From NCBI RefSeq assembly GCF_002245625.1, contig NZ_NOIG01000011.1:124001-188000 (forward strand): DNA of 64,000 nucleotides, written 5' to 3'. Under the pieces are notes generated by a model, which was not told the origin of the DNA, made no database searches, and saw only the letters and a program-made list of their open reading frames with translations. This document shows, piece by piece, positions 9,974 through 19,325 of this stretch. Position 1 is the stretch's first letter. Each line of letters starts with the position of its first letter. This DNA is from Acidovorax kalamii. GTDB taxonomy: Bacteria; Pseudomonadota; Gammaproteobacteria; Burkholderiales; Burkholderiaceae_C. Both the position numbers and the translations under genes were made by a program.

Positions 9974-11064
9974 CGGAGACGGTTGTGTCTGAAGTGTTGA
10001 GCGAAGTGCGTGGCCAGGTGGGCTTCATCACCCTGAATCGTCCACGGGCGCTCAATGCCCTGTCGCTCGGCATGGTGCGTGACCTGATGGGCATCCTGCT
10101 GGCATGGCAGAACGATGCGCGGGTGCTGGCGGTGGCCATTCGTGGCAGCAACAAGGAAGGCCCGTTTGGCGCTTTCTGCGCGGGCGGCGATATCCGCTTT
10201 CTGCACCAGGCGGGCAGCCAGGGCAACCCGCAGCTCGAAGACTTCTTTACCGAGGAGTACGCCCTCAACCACCTGATCCACAACTACGCCAAGCCCTACA
10301 TTGCCTTTATGGACGGCATCGTGATGGGCGGCGGCATGGGCATCAGCCAGGGTGCAGCCCTGCGCGTGGTGACCGAGCGCACCAAGATGGCCATGCCCGA
10401 AACGGCCATTGGCCTGTTCCCTGACGTGGGGGGCGGCTACTTCCTCAGCCGCTGCCCGGGCCGCGTGGGCGAATGGCTGGCCCTGACGGGCGACACCATC
10501 GGTGCCGGTGATGCCATCGACAGTCAACTGGCCGATGGCTGCCTGCCCGCCGACCAGCAGGCGGCCGTGTGGGACGCCCTGGCGACGCAAACCTTTGCCA
10601 GCGGCGCCGCCATCAAAGACTATGTTGCTTCAAAATTTATAGCAATTGAGTCAATGCTGTCAGGTGCAAAGGGCCAAATTGACCAATATTTTGCGCTGCC
10701 CACCGTGGGTGAGATCGTGTCGGCCCTGGAGTCCGCAGACAGCGACTGGGCGCATGCCACGGCAGCCACCTTGCGCAAGCGCTCGCCGCTGATGCTGAAC
10801 GTGGTGCTGGAACAGATCCGCCGCGCGCGCGGCATGGGCCTGGCCGACGACCTGCGCATGGAACGCGACATGGTGCGTCATTGCTTCTACCTGCGCCCCG
10901 GCCAGAGCGAGACCGTGGAGGGCATCCGCGCCCTGGCGGTGGACAAGGACCACGCGCCGAAGTGGAACCCAGCACGCATCGAAGACGTGACGCCTGAGAT
11001 GGTGGCACCGTTTTTTGCCAGCCCCTGGCCGGCACATTCCCACCCGCTGGCAGCGCTGGTCTGA
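9970..11064 (+). CDS. Enoyl-CoA hydratase/isomerase family protein, 3-hydroxyisobutyryl-CoA hydrolase-like
   Basis: The protein has 364 residues of the crotonase fold. The oxyanion-hole motif FCAGGDIRFLH is near residue 72, and GGGMGISQGAALRVVTE and LFPDVGGGYFLSR follow at about 120-165. That pattern and the ECH_2-type C-terminal half are typical of 3-hydroxyisobutyryl-CoA hydrolases of valine catabolism, and less so of short (about 260-residue) enoyl-CoA hydratases. I chose the ATG at 9970 because AAGGA lies 7-11 nt upstream. Residues about 220-240 are encoded by an AT-rich stretch resembling the dispersed palindrome. The exact substrate is inferred from family resemblance only. Confidence 0.82.
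   Translation: MTETVVSEVLSEVRGQVGFITLNRPRALNALSLGMVRDLMGILLAWQNDARVLAVAIRGSNKEGPFGAFCAGGDIRFLHQAGSQGNPQLEDFFTEEYALNHLIHNYAKPYIAFMDGIVMGGGMGISQGAALRVVTERTKMAMPETAIGLFPDVGGGYFLSRCPGRVGEWLALTGDTIGAGDAIDSQLADGCLPADQQAAVWDALATQTFASGAAIKDYVASKFIAIESMLSGAKGQIDQYFALPTVGEIVSALESADSDWAHATAATLRKRSPLMLNVVLEQIRRARGMGLADDLRMERDMVRHCFYLRPGQSETVEGIRALAVDKDHAPKWNPARIEDVTPEMVAPFFASPWPAHSHPLAALV
10625..10690 (+). repeat. Dispersed palindrome-type element inside the hydrolase-like gene (in frame)
   Basis: An AT-rich island in high-GC coding sequence contains TTCAAAATTTATAGCAATTG and, about 25 bases on, AGGGCCAAATTGAC. The same layout (TATAGC on one side, GGCC plus AATT on the other) recurs elsewhere in the window. 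The reading frame stays open through it. Confidence 0.4.
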
Positions 11065-11221
11065 GGGCAGAGGGCTTGGTAGCCCTGAGGGGGCGCGGTT
11101 TCTGATGCCCTCAGAGCCGCTGCTTGCAACAGGGCGGCCAAGCCATGGCCACATGGCCGGGGGCGAGAGATGACGGGCTGATGCTGCTGCGCTCGGCTAC
11201 AGACCCGCCACGCTGCGCGGG

Positions 11222-11695
11222 TTACCGGTTGTGGCTTTTCATCGCGCGCTCGACCTCGCGCTTGCCTTCGCGGTCCTTGATGGTGTCGCGTTTGTCGTGC
11301 TCGGCCTTGCCCTTGGCCAGCGCGATCTCGCACTTCACGAAACCGTTCTTCCAGTGCAGGTTCAGCGGGACCAGGGTGAAGCCTTTCTGCTCGACCTTGC
11401 CGATCAGCCGCTTGATGTCGTCCTTCTTGAGCAGCAGCTTCTTGGTGCGTGCAGACTCGGGGTTCACATGCGTCGAGGCGGTCTTGAGCGGGTGGATCAG
11501 GCAGCCCAGCAGGAACAGTTCGCCGTCGCGGATGAGCACATAGCCATCGGTCAGTTGCACCTTGCCTTCGCGCAGCGCCTTCACCTCCCAGCCGTGCAGC
11601 ACCATGCCCGCCTCGTGGCGCTCTTCAAAAAAATAGTTGTAGGCCGCTTTCTTGTTGTCAGCAATGCGGGACGTGGGATCAGGTTTCTTGGCCAT
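11222..11695 (-). CDS. smpB: SsrA (tmRNA)-binding protein SmpB
   Basis: SmpB binds tmRNA and, with it, rescues stalled ribosomes. The 157 residues are the usual length. Visible signatures are [23 protein letters not shown] near the start (residues 10-32), the [18 protein letters not shown] core, and the basic C-terminal tail (residues about 135-157) that enters the decoding centre. It is divergent from ratA. The 157 bp between it and the convergent hydrolase gene hold an 8-bp inverted repeat (CTGAGGGC 11061-11068 with GCCCTCAG 11107-11114) but no T-run. Confidence 0.96.
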   Translation of the reverse strand: MAKKPDPTSRIADNKKAAYNYFFEERHEAGMVLHGWEVKALREGKVQLTDGYVLIRDGELFLLGCLIHPLKTASTHVNPESARTKKLLLKKDDIKRLIGKVEQKGFTLVPLNLHWKNGFVKCEIALAKGKAEHDKRDTIKDREGKREVERAMKSHNR

Positions 11696-11812
11696 TGGGT
11701 TTAGATGCGGCGCAAACGGGGAGATAAAAGGCCTCCCTACAATGTTGTCGTCTCGCGAGCAGCGATTCTAATTTCTCCCCCGCTTGCGTGGCCCCGCGCA
11801 AGCAGTGTCTGC

Positions 11813-12253
11813 ATGAAAACCGTTCAAAAGTCCGTCCTCATCTGGTACAGCCCCGAAGAAATGTTTGCCCTGGTCACCGGGGTGGAGCACTACCCGCAGT
11901 TCTTGCCCTGGTGCGATCGCTCTGCTGTGCTCGAGCAGACCGAGGACGGCATGACCGCCGAGGTGGGTATTGCGCTTGGCGGCATTCGCCAGACTTTTGT
12001 GACGCGCAACACGCACGAGGCTGGGCGCCGCGTGCAGATGCATCTGGTCAAGGGCCCGTTTTCGCGCCTGGACGGAGACTGGCATTTCCACCCCGTGGGT
12101 GACGGCCAGCAGCGCGCCTGCAAGGTGGAACTGCTCCTGAACTATGGCTTTGACAGTGCGGCCCTGGCGGCGCTGGTGGGGCCGGTATTTGACCGCATCG
12201 CGGGCAGCATGGTGGACGCTTTTGTGAAGCGGGCGGAACAGGTGTATGGCTGA
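11813..12253 (+). CDS. ratA: RatA / COQ10-like SRPBCC (START-fold) protein
   Basis: A 146-residue single-domain SRPBCC protein beginning MKTVQKSVLIWYSPEEMF, matching bacterial RatA/YfjG and mitochondrial Coq10. E. coli RatA was reported to inhibit 70S association, and the Coq10 relatives bind ubiquinone for respiration; the second role may be the ancestral one. The ATG at 11813 starts the conserved domain; an upstream in-frame start at 11705 would add 36 unlikely residues. A TACAAT -10-like element is at 11738-11743. Divergent smpB and downstream overlapping rnfH reproduce the E. coli smpB-ratA-rnfH neighbourhood. Confidence 0.88.
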   Translation: MKTVQKSVLIWYSPEEMFALVTGVEHYPQFLPWCDRSAVLEQTEDGMTAEVGIALGGIRQTFVTRNTHEAGRRVQMHLVKGPFSRLDGDWHFHPVGDGQQRACKVELLLNYGFDSAALAALVGPVFDRIAGSMVDAFVKRAEQVYG

Positions 12254-12644
12254 GGTGAGTACCGGGGAACCGGGCGAGGCACTCCCCGCGATGCAGATCA
12301 CGGTGGTGGTGTGTGTGGCACCACGCGAGACTCGCGAATGGACGTTGGATCTGCCCCATGGGGCCTCGGTGGCCGATGCCCTGCGAGCCATTGGAGCTGC
12401 GCCGTTGCCGTCACCAGCACCGGCGGGGGCTGCAGAAATGACAGAAATGGGTGCACCATTTGTCGGGGTGTGGGGACGGGCTGCGGCACTGGACGCGCCA
12501 CTGCAGCGCGGAGACCGTGTGGAGGTTTACCGCCCCTTGAAAGTGGACCCCAAGGTGGCGCGCCGGGAGCGTTTCGCGCGCCAGGGCGCGCGCTCCACCG
12601 GCCTGTTCGCCCGCCAGCGCCCCGGGGGCAAGTCGGGGTATTGA
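12246..12644 (+). CDS. rnfH: RnfH family protein (ubiquitin-like beta-grasp)
   Basis: A 132-residue protein with the RnfH beta-grasp core (ITVVVCVAPRETREWTL, near residue 18, and GVWGRAAALDAPLQRGDRVEVYRPL, near residue 74). RnfH is named for linkage to Rnf electron-transport genes, but in most proteobacteria it accompanies ratA and its role is unknown. The start overlaps the ratA stop by 8 bp. An alternative start at the internal Met (residue 16) is possible. The C-terminal tail is basic (residues 100-132). Confidence 0.85.
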   Translation: MAEVSTGEPGEALPAMQITVVVCVAPRETREWTLDLPHGASVADALRAIGAAPLPSPAPAGAAEMTEMGAPFVGVWGRAAALDAPLQRGDRVEVYRPLKVDPKVARRERFARQGARSTGLFARQRPGGKSGY

Positions 12645-12654
12645 GACAGAACCT

Positions 12655-12674
12655 GCTGAGCGATGCGGCTCAGC
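12655..12674. terminator. Hairpin between convergent rnfH and DUF4124 gene
   Basis: GCTGAGC (12655-12661) and GCTCAGC (12668-12674) form a 7-bp stem with a 6-base loop. No T-run follows on either strand, so it is a weak terminator candidate. It overlaps the 3' end of the minus-strand gene. Confidence 0.3.
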
Positions 12675-13218
12675 GCGCGCAGTCCGAGGCGACGATGCCA
12701 TCGATGCGCTTGGCCTCTGCCGCGCGGGCGGGGCCGTCCAGGAAAATGCGCTCGCCCTGGGCATTGGTCTGGGTGATGGGTTTGCCTGCATCGAACGCGG
12801 CTTTTGCGGCACGGGCGCGGGTGCAGTTCTCTGCCTTGGCTTTCGCGATCTTCTCGTCTTCCGCTTTTTTCTTGGCGGCTTCAGCGGCTTCGGCCTGGGC
12901 CTTTTTCTCTTCCAGCTCCTTGTCCTTGCCGCTGCCTGCGGCACTGGCAGCTGGCTTGGGGGCCGCCGCGGCTGCAGTGGCAGGCGCCGTTGCTGTGGGC
13001 GCATCGCCAGTGGCGGTGCCGGCCGCCGGGGCGGGGACCGGGCGGGCAGGGAGGCTGCCCCCGGGTTGCTTCAGGATGTTTTTTTCCTGGATATCTGCCG
13101 GAGGGGGGCGGTCGCTGAAGACCTTGCGCCCGTCCTTGTCGATCCACTGCCACTGCGCTGCCGCGCCCATGGCCCAGGTGCAGGCCACGGCCAGCAGGAG
13201 AGTCTTGTGCATTTTCAT
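12670..13218 (-). CDS. Secreted/periplasmic DUF4124 domain protein
   Basis: The protein has 182 residues from ATG 13218 (or 180 from 13212). A clear signal peptide, MHKTLLLAVACTWAMGAAAQ, is followed at once by a DUF4124 motif (WQWIDKDGRKVFSDRPPP), which is common in Betaproteobacteria and Xanthomonads. A Pro/Ala-rich linker follows, then a Lys/Glu/Ala-rich probable coiled coil (about 105-140), and a C-terminal segment with two Cys. Function is unknown. It is convergent with rnfH and divergent from guaB. Confidence 0.75.
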   Translation of the reverse strand: MKMHKTLLLAVACTWAMGAAAQWQWIDKDGRKVFSDRPPPADIQEKNILKQPGGSLPARPVPAPAAGTATGDAPTATAPATAAAAAPKPAASAAGSGKDKELEEKKAQAEAAEAAKKKAEDEKIAKAKAENCTRARAAKAAFDAGKPITQTNAQGERIFLDGPARAAEAKRIDGIVASDCAR

Positions 13219-13232
13219 GCGAACAAGTTTAG

Positions 13233-14918
<1,686 letters not shown>

Positions 14919-14937
14919 TTGATCGTTGTTGATCCAA

Positions 14938-15004
14938 TCTGGCCTGATTGGAAAAATCTGGTCAGAGTGATATAGTCTGGTCTGAATTAATTGTTCAGGC
15001 CAGA
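14938..15004 (+). promoter_or_regulatory. Promoter with four 19-bp-spaced palindromic operators for the toxin-antitoxin pair
   Basis: TTGGAA (14948-14953) and TATAGT (14971-14976) are 17 bp apart, a good sigma70 promoter. A 10-bp near-palindrome of consensus TCWGGYCWGA occurs at 14938, 14957, 14976 and 14995, exactly 19 bp apart each time. The first three read TCTGGCCTGA, TCTGGTCAGA and TCTGGTCTGA; the fourth is the reverse complement of the first. They cover the region from upstream of -35 to beyond the predicted start near 14983, which suits cooperative autorepression by the Phd-like antitoxin or antitoxin-toxin complex. Confidence 0.7.
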
Positions 15005-15031
15005 CTTTTCATTTTTGGGGTCCGCGTTTCC

Positions 15032-15322
15032 ATGCAGTCTGTCGGCATTTACGAAGCCAAGAGCCGGTTCTCCGCCCTGATCGAACTAGTCGAGCAGGGC
15101 GAGGAAGTGCGCATCACCCGCCACGGCAAAGAGGTGGTGCGCATGCTGCCTGTGCGTCGTCGCCCCGTGATCACCGACGAGCAGATCGCCCGCGAGCTGG
15201 GCCAGATCGATGCGCTGCATGCCACGGTGCGCCCCGCAGTCGGGGCGAACTCCCCCGATACTTTGCGCCCCGCAGGCGAAGCGCCGGATGCTTTGCGCCG
15301 CAAAGGCCGGAGCGCTGCATGA
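15032..15322 (+). CDS. Phd/YefM-family antitoxin
   Basis: A 96-residue protein. The N-terminal half (MQSVGIYEAKSRFSALIELV, residues 1-20, then GEEVRITRHGKEVVRMLPV) is the Phd/YefM DNA-binding fold. The C-terminal tail, which would wrap the toxin, is Ala/Pro-rich and includes two near-identical Asp-Thr/Ala-Leu-Arg segments. I start at ATG 15032 because the longer frame from 14948 would run through the operators and promoter. Its last codons overlap the toxin start (ATGA at 15319). It presumably neutralises the PIN protein and represses the operon through the 19-bp-spaced sites. Confidence 0.85.
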   Translation: MQSVGIYEAKSRFSALIELVEQGEEVRITRHGKEVVRMLPVRRRPVITDEQIARELGQIDALHATVRPAVGANSPDTLRPAGEAPDALRRKGRSAA

Positions 15323-15753
15323 CCGCCTTCGTCCTCGACGCCTCCGTCACCGCCGCCTGGCTGCTGCCCGACACAGCCAGCGAACACACCCGCCGCCTCT
15401 ACACCCTGATCCGCCGCGACGAGGTTGAGCCGCAGGCGCCTAACCTCTGGCAGTGGGAATGCAGCAACCTCATCAGCAGCGGCGTGCACAGCGGCCGCAT
15501 TCCATCCGCATCGGTTGAAGGCCTGTGGGGCGTGCTCGAAGCGATTCGCCACCGTGTGGAGCTGCACGACCTGGCTCCCGCACAGCACAAGGCCGTGATG
15601 GACGTGGCGCTCGACACCGGCCTGCCCACCTTTGATGCGGCCTACCTGTGGCTGGCGCGTTCGCTGCGCTTGCCGCTGGCCACTTTCGACCCCCAGCAGA
15701 TCGCTGCCGCCCAGCGCAGCGGCGTCCCGCTTCTTGATCTCTCCAGCCTCTGA
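15319..15753 (+). CDS. PIN-domain toxin (VapC-like)
   Basis: A 144-residue PIN-domain protein. Acidic residues expected in the active site are visible: Asp in FVLDASVTAAWLL (about residue 7), Glu in QWECSNLI (about 49), and Asp in LDTGLPTFDAAYLWLA (about 100 and 107). VapC-type toxins are Mg2+-dependent ribonucleases, often cutting tRNA or rRNA. It overlaps the antitoxin by four bases, the typical coupled arrangement, and ends 12 bp before guaA. Read-through from the toxin promoter into guaA is possible. The target RNA cannot be told from sequence. Confidence 0.85.
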   Translation: MTAFVLDASVTAAWLLPDTASEHTRRLYTLIRRDEVEPQAPNLWQWECSNLISSGVHSGRIPSASVEGLWGVLEAIRHRVELHDLAPAQHKAVMDVALDTGLPTFDAAYLWLARSLRLPLATFDPQQIAAAQRSGVPLLDLSSL

Positions 15754-15765
15754 CGGACCACCACC

Positions 15766-17382
15766 ATGCAACACCAGAAAATCCTCATCCTCGATTTCGG
15801 CTCGCAAGTCACCCAGCTCATCGCCCGCCGTGTGCGCGAGGCCCATGTGTATTGCGAAGTGCACCCCTGCGACGTGACCGACGAGTGGATCCGTGACTAC
15901 GCCAAGGACGGTTCGCTCAAGGGCGTGATCCTGTCGGGCAGCCACGCCAGCGTGTACGAGGTGGACGACAAGGCGCCGAATGCAGTGTTTGAGCTGGGCA
16001 TCCCCGTGCTGGGCATCTGCTACGGCATGCAGACCATGGCCCAGCAGCTGGGCGGCAAGGTCGAGGGCTCCAACACCCGTGAATTCGGCTACGCCGAAGT
16101 GCGCGCCCATAGCCACACCGAGCTGCTCAAGGGCATCGAAGACTTCGCCACGCCCGAGGGCCACGGCATGCTCAAGGTGTGGATGAGCCACGGCGACAAG
16201 GTCACGGCGCTGCCCCCGGGCTTCAAAGTGATGTGCTCTACACCCTCGTGCCCCATTGCTGGCATGGCCGACGAAAGCCGCCACTACTACGCCGTGCAGT
16301 TCCACCCCGAAGTCACGCACACCGTTCAGGGCCGCGCCTTGCTGGAGCGTTTTGTGCTGGGCATCTGCGGCACCCGTGCCGACTGGGTCATGGGCGACTA
16401 CATCGAAGAAGCCGTGCAGAAAATCCGCGAACAGGTGGGCGATGAGGAAGTGATCCTCGGCCTGTCGGGTGGTGTGGATTCGTCCGTGGCTGCGGCGCTG
16501 ATTCACCGCGCCATCGGCGACCAGCTCACCTGCGTGTTCGTGGACCACGGCCTGCTGCGCCTGAACGAAGGCGACATGGTCATGGACATGTTCGAGGGCA
16601 AGCTGCACGCCAAGGTCATCCGCGTGGACGCTAGCGAGCTGTTCTTGGGCAAGCTGGCCGGGGTGAGCGAACCTGAGCAAAAGCGCAAGATCATCGGCGG
16701 CCTGTTTGTGGACGTGTTCAAGGCCGAAGCCGCCAAGCTCAAGGCGGGCACCGGCGGCCACAAGGGCGCCACCTTCCTGGCCCAGGGCACGATCTACCCC
16801 GACGTGATCGAATCCGGCGGCGCCAAGAGCAAGAAGGCCGTCACCATCAAGAGCCACCACAACGTGGGCGGCCTGCCCGAGCAGCTGGGCCTGAAGCTGC
16901 TGGAACCTCTGCGCGATCTGTTCAAGGACGAAGTGCGCGAACTGGGCGTGGCCTTGGGCCTGCCGCCCGACATGGTCTACCGCCACCCCTTCCCCGGCCC
17001 CGGCCTGGGCGTGCGCATTCTGGGCGAGGTGAAGAAGGAATACGCCGACCTGCTGCGCCGTGCCGACGCGATCTTTATCGAAGAGCTGCGCAACTTCCGC
17101 GACGAAGCCACGCAAAAGACTTGGTACGACCTCACCAGCCAGGCCTTCACCGTGTTCCTCCCCGTCAAGAGCGTGGGCGTGATGGGCGATGGCCGCACGT
17201 ATGACTACGTGGTGGCACTGCGCGCCGTGCAGACCAGCGACTTCATGACCGCCGACTGGGCCGAGCTGCCGTACGCGCTGCTCAAGAAGGTGTCGGGCCG
17301 CATCATCAACGAAGTGCGTGGCATCAACCGCGTGACGTACGACGTGAGCAGCAAGCCGCCAGCGACGATTGAGTGGGAGTGA
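15766..17382 (+). CDS. guaA: GMP synthase (glutamine-hydrolysing)
   Basis: GuaA aminates XMP to GMP using glutamine and ATP. The 538 residues contain an N-terminal class-I amidotransferase (nucleophile Cys in GICYGMQ near residue 85; His and Glu in FHPEVTHT near 183-187), an ATP-pyrophosphatase domain with the P-loop [11 protein letters not shown] near residue 231, and the C-terminal dimerisation domain ending ATIEWE. guaB and guaA are commonly adjacent in this group; here a toxin-antitoxin pair separates them. No terminator is evident after guaA; the next feature is a LexA-like box 18 bp on. Confidence 0.97.
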   Translation: MQHQKILILDFGSQVTQLIARRVREAHVYCEVHPCDVTDEWIRDYAKDGSLKGVILSGSHASVYEVDDKAPNAVFELGIPVLGICYGMQTMAQQLGGKVEGSNTREFGYAEVRAHSHTELLKGIEDFATPEGHGMLKVWMSHGDKVTALPPGFKVMCSTPSCPIAGMADESRHYYAVQFHPEVTHTVQGRALLERFVLGICGTRADWVMGDYIEEAVQKIREQVGDEEVILGLSGGVDSSVAAALIHRAIGDQLTCVFVDHGLLRLNEGDMVMDMFEGKLHAKVIRVDASELFLGKLAGVSEPEQKRKIIGGLFVDVFKAEAAKLKAGTGGHKGATFLAQGTIYPDVIESGGAKSKKAVTIKSHHNVGGLPEQLGLKLLEPLRDLFKDEVRELGVALGLPPDMVYRHPFPGPGLGVRILGEVKKEYADLLRRADAIFIEELRNFRDEATQKTWYDLTSQAFTVFLPVKSVGVMGDGRTYDYVVALRAVQTSDFMTADWAELPYALLKKVSGRIINEVRGINRVTYDVSSKPPATIEWE

Positions 17383-17400
17383 GTGGGGTGTAAATCAAAA

Positions 17401-17420
17401 TACTGGTTATTTAAACAGTA
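17401..17420 (+). promoter_or_regulatory. LexA-like (SOS) box candidate
   Basis: TACTGGTTATTTAAACAGTA fits the extended LexA site TACTG-N10-CAGTA, and the core CTG(T)-N8-ACAG with one mismatch (CTGG for CTGT), the same deviation seen in the E. coli dinB box read on the other strand. TTGACG follows directly. It sits between guaA and the 2H phosphoesterase gene, whose start is 41 bp downstream. It is judged by eye only; no expression evidence. Confidence 0.5.
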
Positions 17421-17461
17421 TTGACGCACAATGCGACGGATCTTCCGGAGCTTTGTGTGCC

Positions 17462-18049
17462 ATGTCCCAGCTTCACGATCTCTACTATTTTCTTTTCCCT
17501 ACGCCGCTTGCCGCCGAGACGGCCAAGAGGTTACTGCAGCGCCTCCAAGGACCCTGTGGGGCGGGCAGAGGCGAGCCAATGTCCTTGGATCGGCTGCACA
17601 TCACGCTCCATTACCTGGGGCGCTTTCTGAACAGCATCCCCCGAGAGGTAATCGACTTGGCGCTGGCGGCGGGTAGCGCCATGGACTACGAACCGTTTGG
17701 GGTCCGCCTCGACGTGCTGCAGTCCCGGGGCGGCTTTGAAAAGGGGACTTTCGGCACCGTCGAGTTGGCGCCACAAGCGGGCGCTGCGCGTGAATTGCGA
17801 GGATTTCAACATGCGCTTGGCAACACGATGCGCCGCATGGGGTTTGCAGAAACTCAGATCCGCAGCCATTTCCACCCGCACATGACTTTGCACTACAAGC
17901 ACGAACGCATTGACCCAATGGTGGTTGCTCCCGTGGCGTGGACCGTGACGCAGTTTGCCTTGGTAGACAGCCTCTACGGCCTGAGCAGGCATGATGTGCT
18001 CGCGCGCTGGTCCTTGCAGGCACGGCAGCAGGCCTTTCTTGATTGGTGA
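17462..18049 (+). CDS. 2H phosphoesterase / 2'-5' RNA ligase (LigT/ThpR) family protein
   Basis: A 195-residue protein with the two His-x-Thr motifs that define the 2H superfamily: LHITLHYLG (His about residue 46) and HPHMTLHYK (His about 139). Family members cleave or form 2'-5' or cyclic phosphodiester bonds in RNA; ThpR acts as a 2',3'-cyclic phosphodiesterase. The substrate here is not known. I chose ATG 17462 as the start of the conserved LYYFLFPT segment; an in-frame start at 17369 inside guaA is unlikely. A LexA-like box lies just upstream, which would place it under DNA-damage control. Confidence 0.8.
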   Translation: MSQLHDLYYFLFPTPLAAETAKRLLQRLQGPCGAGRGEPMSLDRLHITLHYLGRFLNSIPREVIDLALAAGSAMDYEPFGVRLDVLQSRGGFEKGTFGTVELAPQAGAARELRGFQHALGNTMRRMGFAETQIRSHFHPHMTLHYKHERIDPMVVAPVAWTVTQFALVDSLYGLSRHDVLARWSLQARQQAFLDW

Positions 18050-18154
18050 TGTTGCGAAGCATGTGGATGCCCATGCGCACTCGCAGTCCGGCATCGTCGT
18101 CCGAAAGCTTCCGCGGCTACCTTCCCCTGAAGCCATTCGACTTCTCGTTTCTTC

Positions 18155-19225
18155 ATGACAACACTTCACGATTTCTGGCCCCATTGTGGTTTCCAAACAC
18201 TGGAGCACGATGTTCGTGGCTGGCTGGCTCCCTCCGATGGATACCTGCGTTGGCTGCTGGCCCGACCAGAGCTGGCGCTGGTGCCGGAGTCGTGCGCTGC
18301 TGAGATCGCACTGCATGAATCGCTGAAGGTGTCGCCCGCGCGGGTGGTTGCCTCTGCGGAGCTGGCTGCTTTGCAGGACGCGGACGCCCGCGAAAACTAC
18401 ACCGTATTCCTCCGCTTTCGCGATGGCCTGCTGGCCGCGGGCACGCTGGAGGTGTACTACTTACAACTCATGCGCAGTGGAGCGGTGAACGTGCCCACCG
18501 TGTTCATTGACGCGGTGGTACAGGCCCTGCTGCGCAATGTGCTGGATGACTGTAACGACGCCTTCGAAGCCCGCGCTGCAGAGATGCTGTTTCGGCCCCA
18601 GCGCATCACCTTGCAAGACGGGCAAATGCTGGCCGGCGACCGGGAGACGCTCGACATGCTTAACGAGACTGCGGGTCTGGGCGAGGTGGGACGCTTGTTG
18701 CTGCAAAGCGGCGCACTGCAGCCCACGGCGCAGGTCAAAGTGCTGTCGGCCGACAACGCGGCGCAATATTGGCAGGAGAGCGACCGCCACCACTTTCTGC
18801 TCGACCTGACCCACGAGCTGACACAGGACCTGAGCCATGGCCTGACCTTCAAGATGACCCGAGCCCGATCGGGCCTGAAGGCGTTGGCGCGGGTGCTGGA
18901 GCGCTGGGTCGCCCACCTGCTGGGTGTGCAGGTGTTGATCGAGCCTGTGCACCAGGTCACCGACAGCGCCTGGCGCTGGCATGTGGGGCTGGATGTGGAG
19001 TCCACTGCCATCCTCAACGACCTGTACCAGGACCGCCCGGTGGAGGCCGAGCGCATGCAGCGCCTGGTGAGCCTGTTCACGCTGACCTTTGCCAACCCGG
19101 CCGAGATGCGGGCCGATGTGGCAGGCAAGCCGGTGTACCTGGGGCTGGCCACCAACGCCGAGGGCGTGGTGCGCATCAAGCCGCAGAACCTGTTGCTCAA
19201 TCTGCCGTTGGCATCGGCATCTTGA
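18155..19225 (+). CDS. Conserved protein of unknown function (possibly DUF6352-like)
   Basis: A 356-residue soluble protein with no signal peptide or membrane helix. It is rich in Leu/Asp/Glu, has an acidic middle region, a conserved-looking core (LRFRDGLLAAGTLEVYYLQL near residue 88) and a C-terminal WRWHVGLDVESTAILNDLY segment near residue 270. I recall similar proteins in Burkholderiales under the label DUF6352, but I cannot confirm it. The gene lies 105 bp after the 2H phosphoesterase on the same strand and may share its LexA-like control. Confidence 0.6.
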   Translation: MTTLHDFWPHCGFQTLEHDVRGWLAPSDGYLRWLLARPELALVPESCAAEIALHESLKVSPARVVASAELAALQDADARENYTVFLRFRDGLLAAGTLEVYYLQLMRSGAVNVPTVFIDAVVQALLRNVLDDCNDAFEARAAEMLFRPQRITLQDGQMLAGDRETLDMLNETAGLGEVGRLLLQSGALQPTAQVKVLSADNAAQYWQESDRHHFLLDLTHELTQDLSHGLTFKMTRARSGLKALARVLERWVAHLLGVQVLIEPVHQVTDSAWRWHVGLDVESTAILNDLYQDRPVEAERMQRLVSLFTLTFANPAEMRADVAGKPVYLGLATNAEGVVRIKPQNLLLNLPLASAS

Positions 19226-19325
19226 TTGCTATTGAATCGATAGCTGCTGGCGCATGATGAACCGGCGCTAGCAGCCCATTGGATTCAAAAATTCTTTCCT
19301 CGGTTGGTAGCCCGGCAACTGGCCC
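19226..19325. repeat. Dispersed palindrome-type element between the unknown gene and putA
   Basis: This gap contains TGATAG-like sequence as CGATAGCTGCTGGCGC (about 19238-19253), then CGGCGCTAGCAGCCC (about 19263-19277) and GATTCAAAAA. GCTGCTGGCGC and GCGCTAGCAGC form an imperfect inverted repeat. It resembles the copies near 43195 and 59452. It lies between convergent genes and could also act as their transcription end, though there is no strong T-run. Confidence 0.55.

Noticed and set aside
14948-15031. A longer antitoxin frame starting at 14948
   Set aside because: It would place coding sequence over the promoter and three of the four operators, and adds residues unlike the family.
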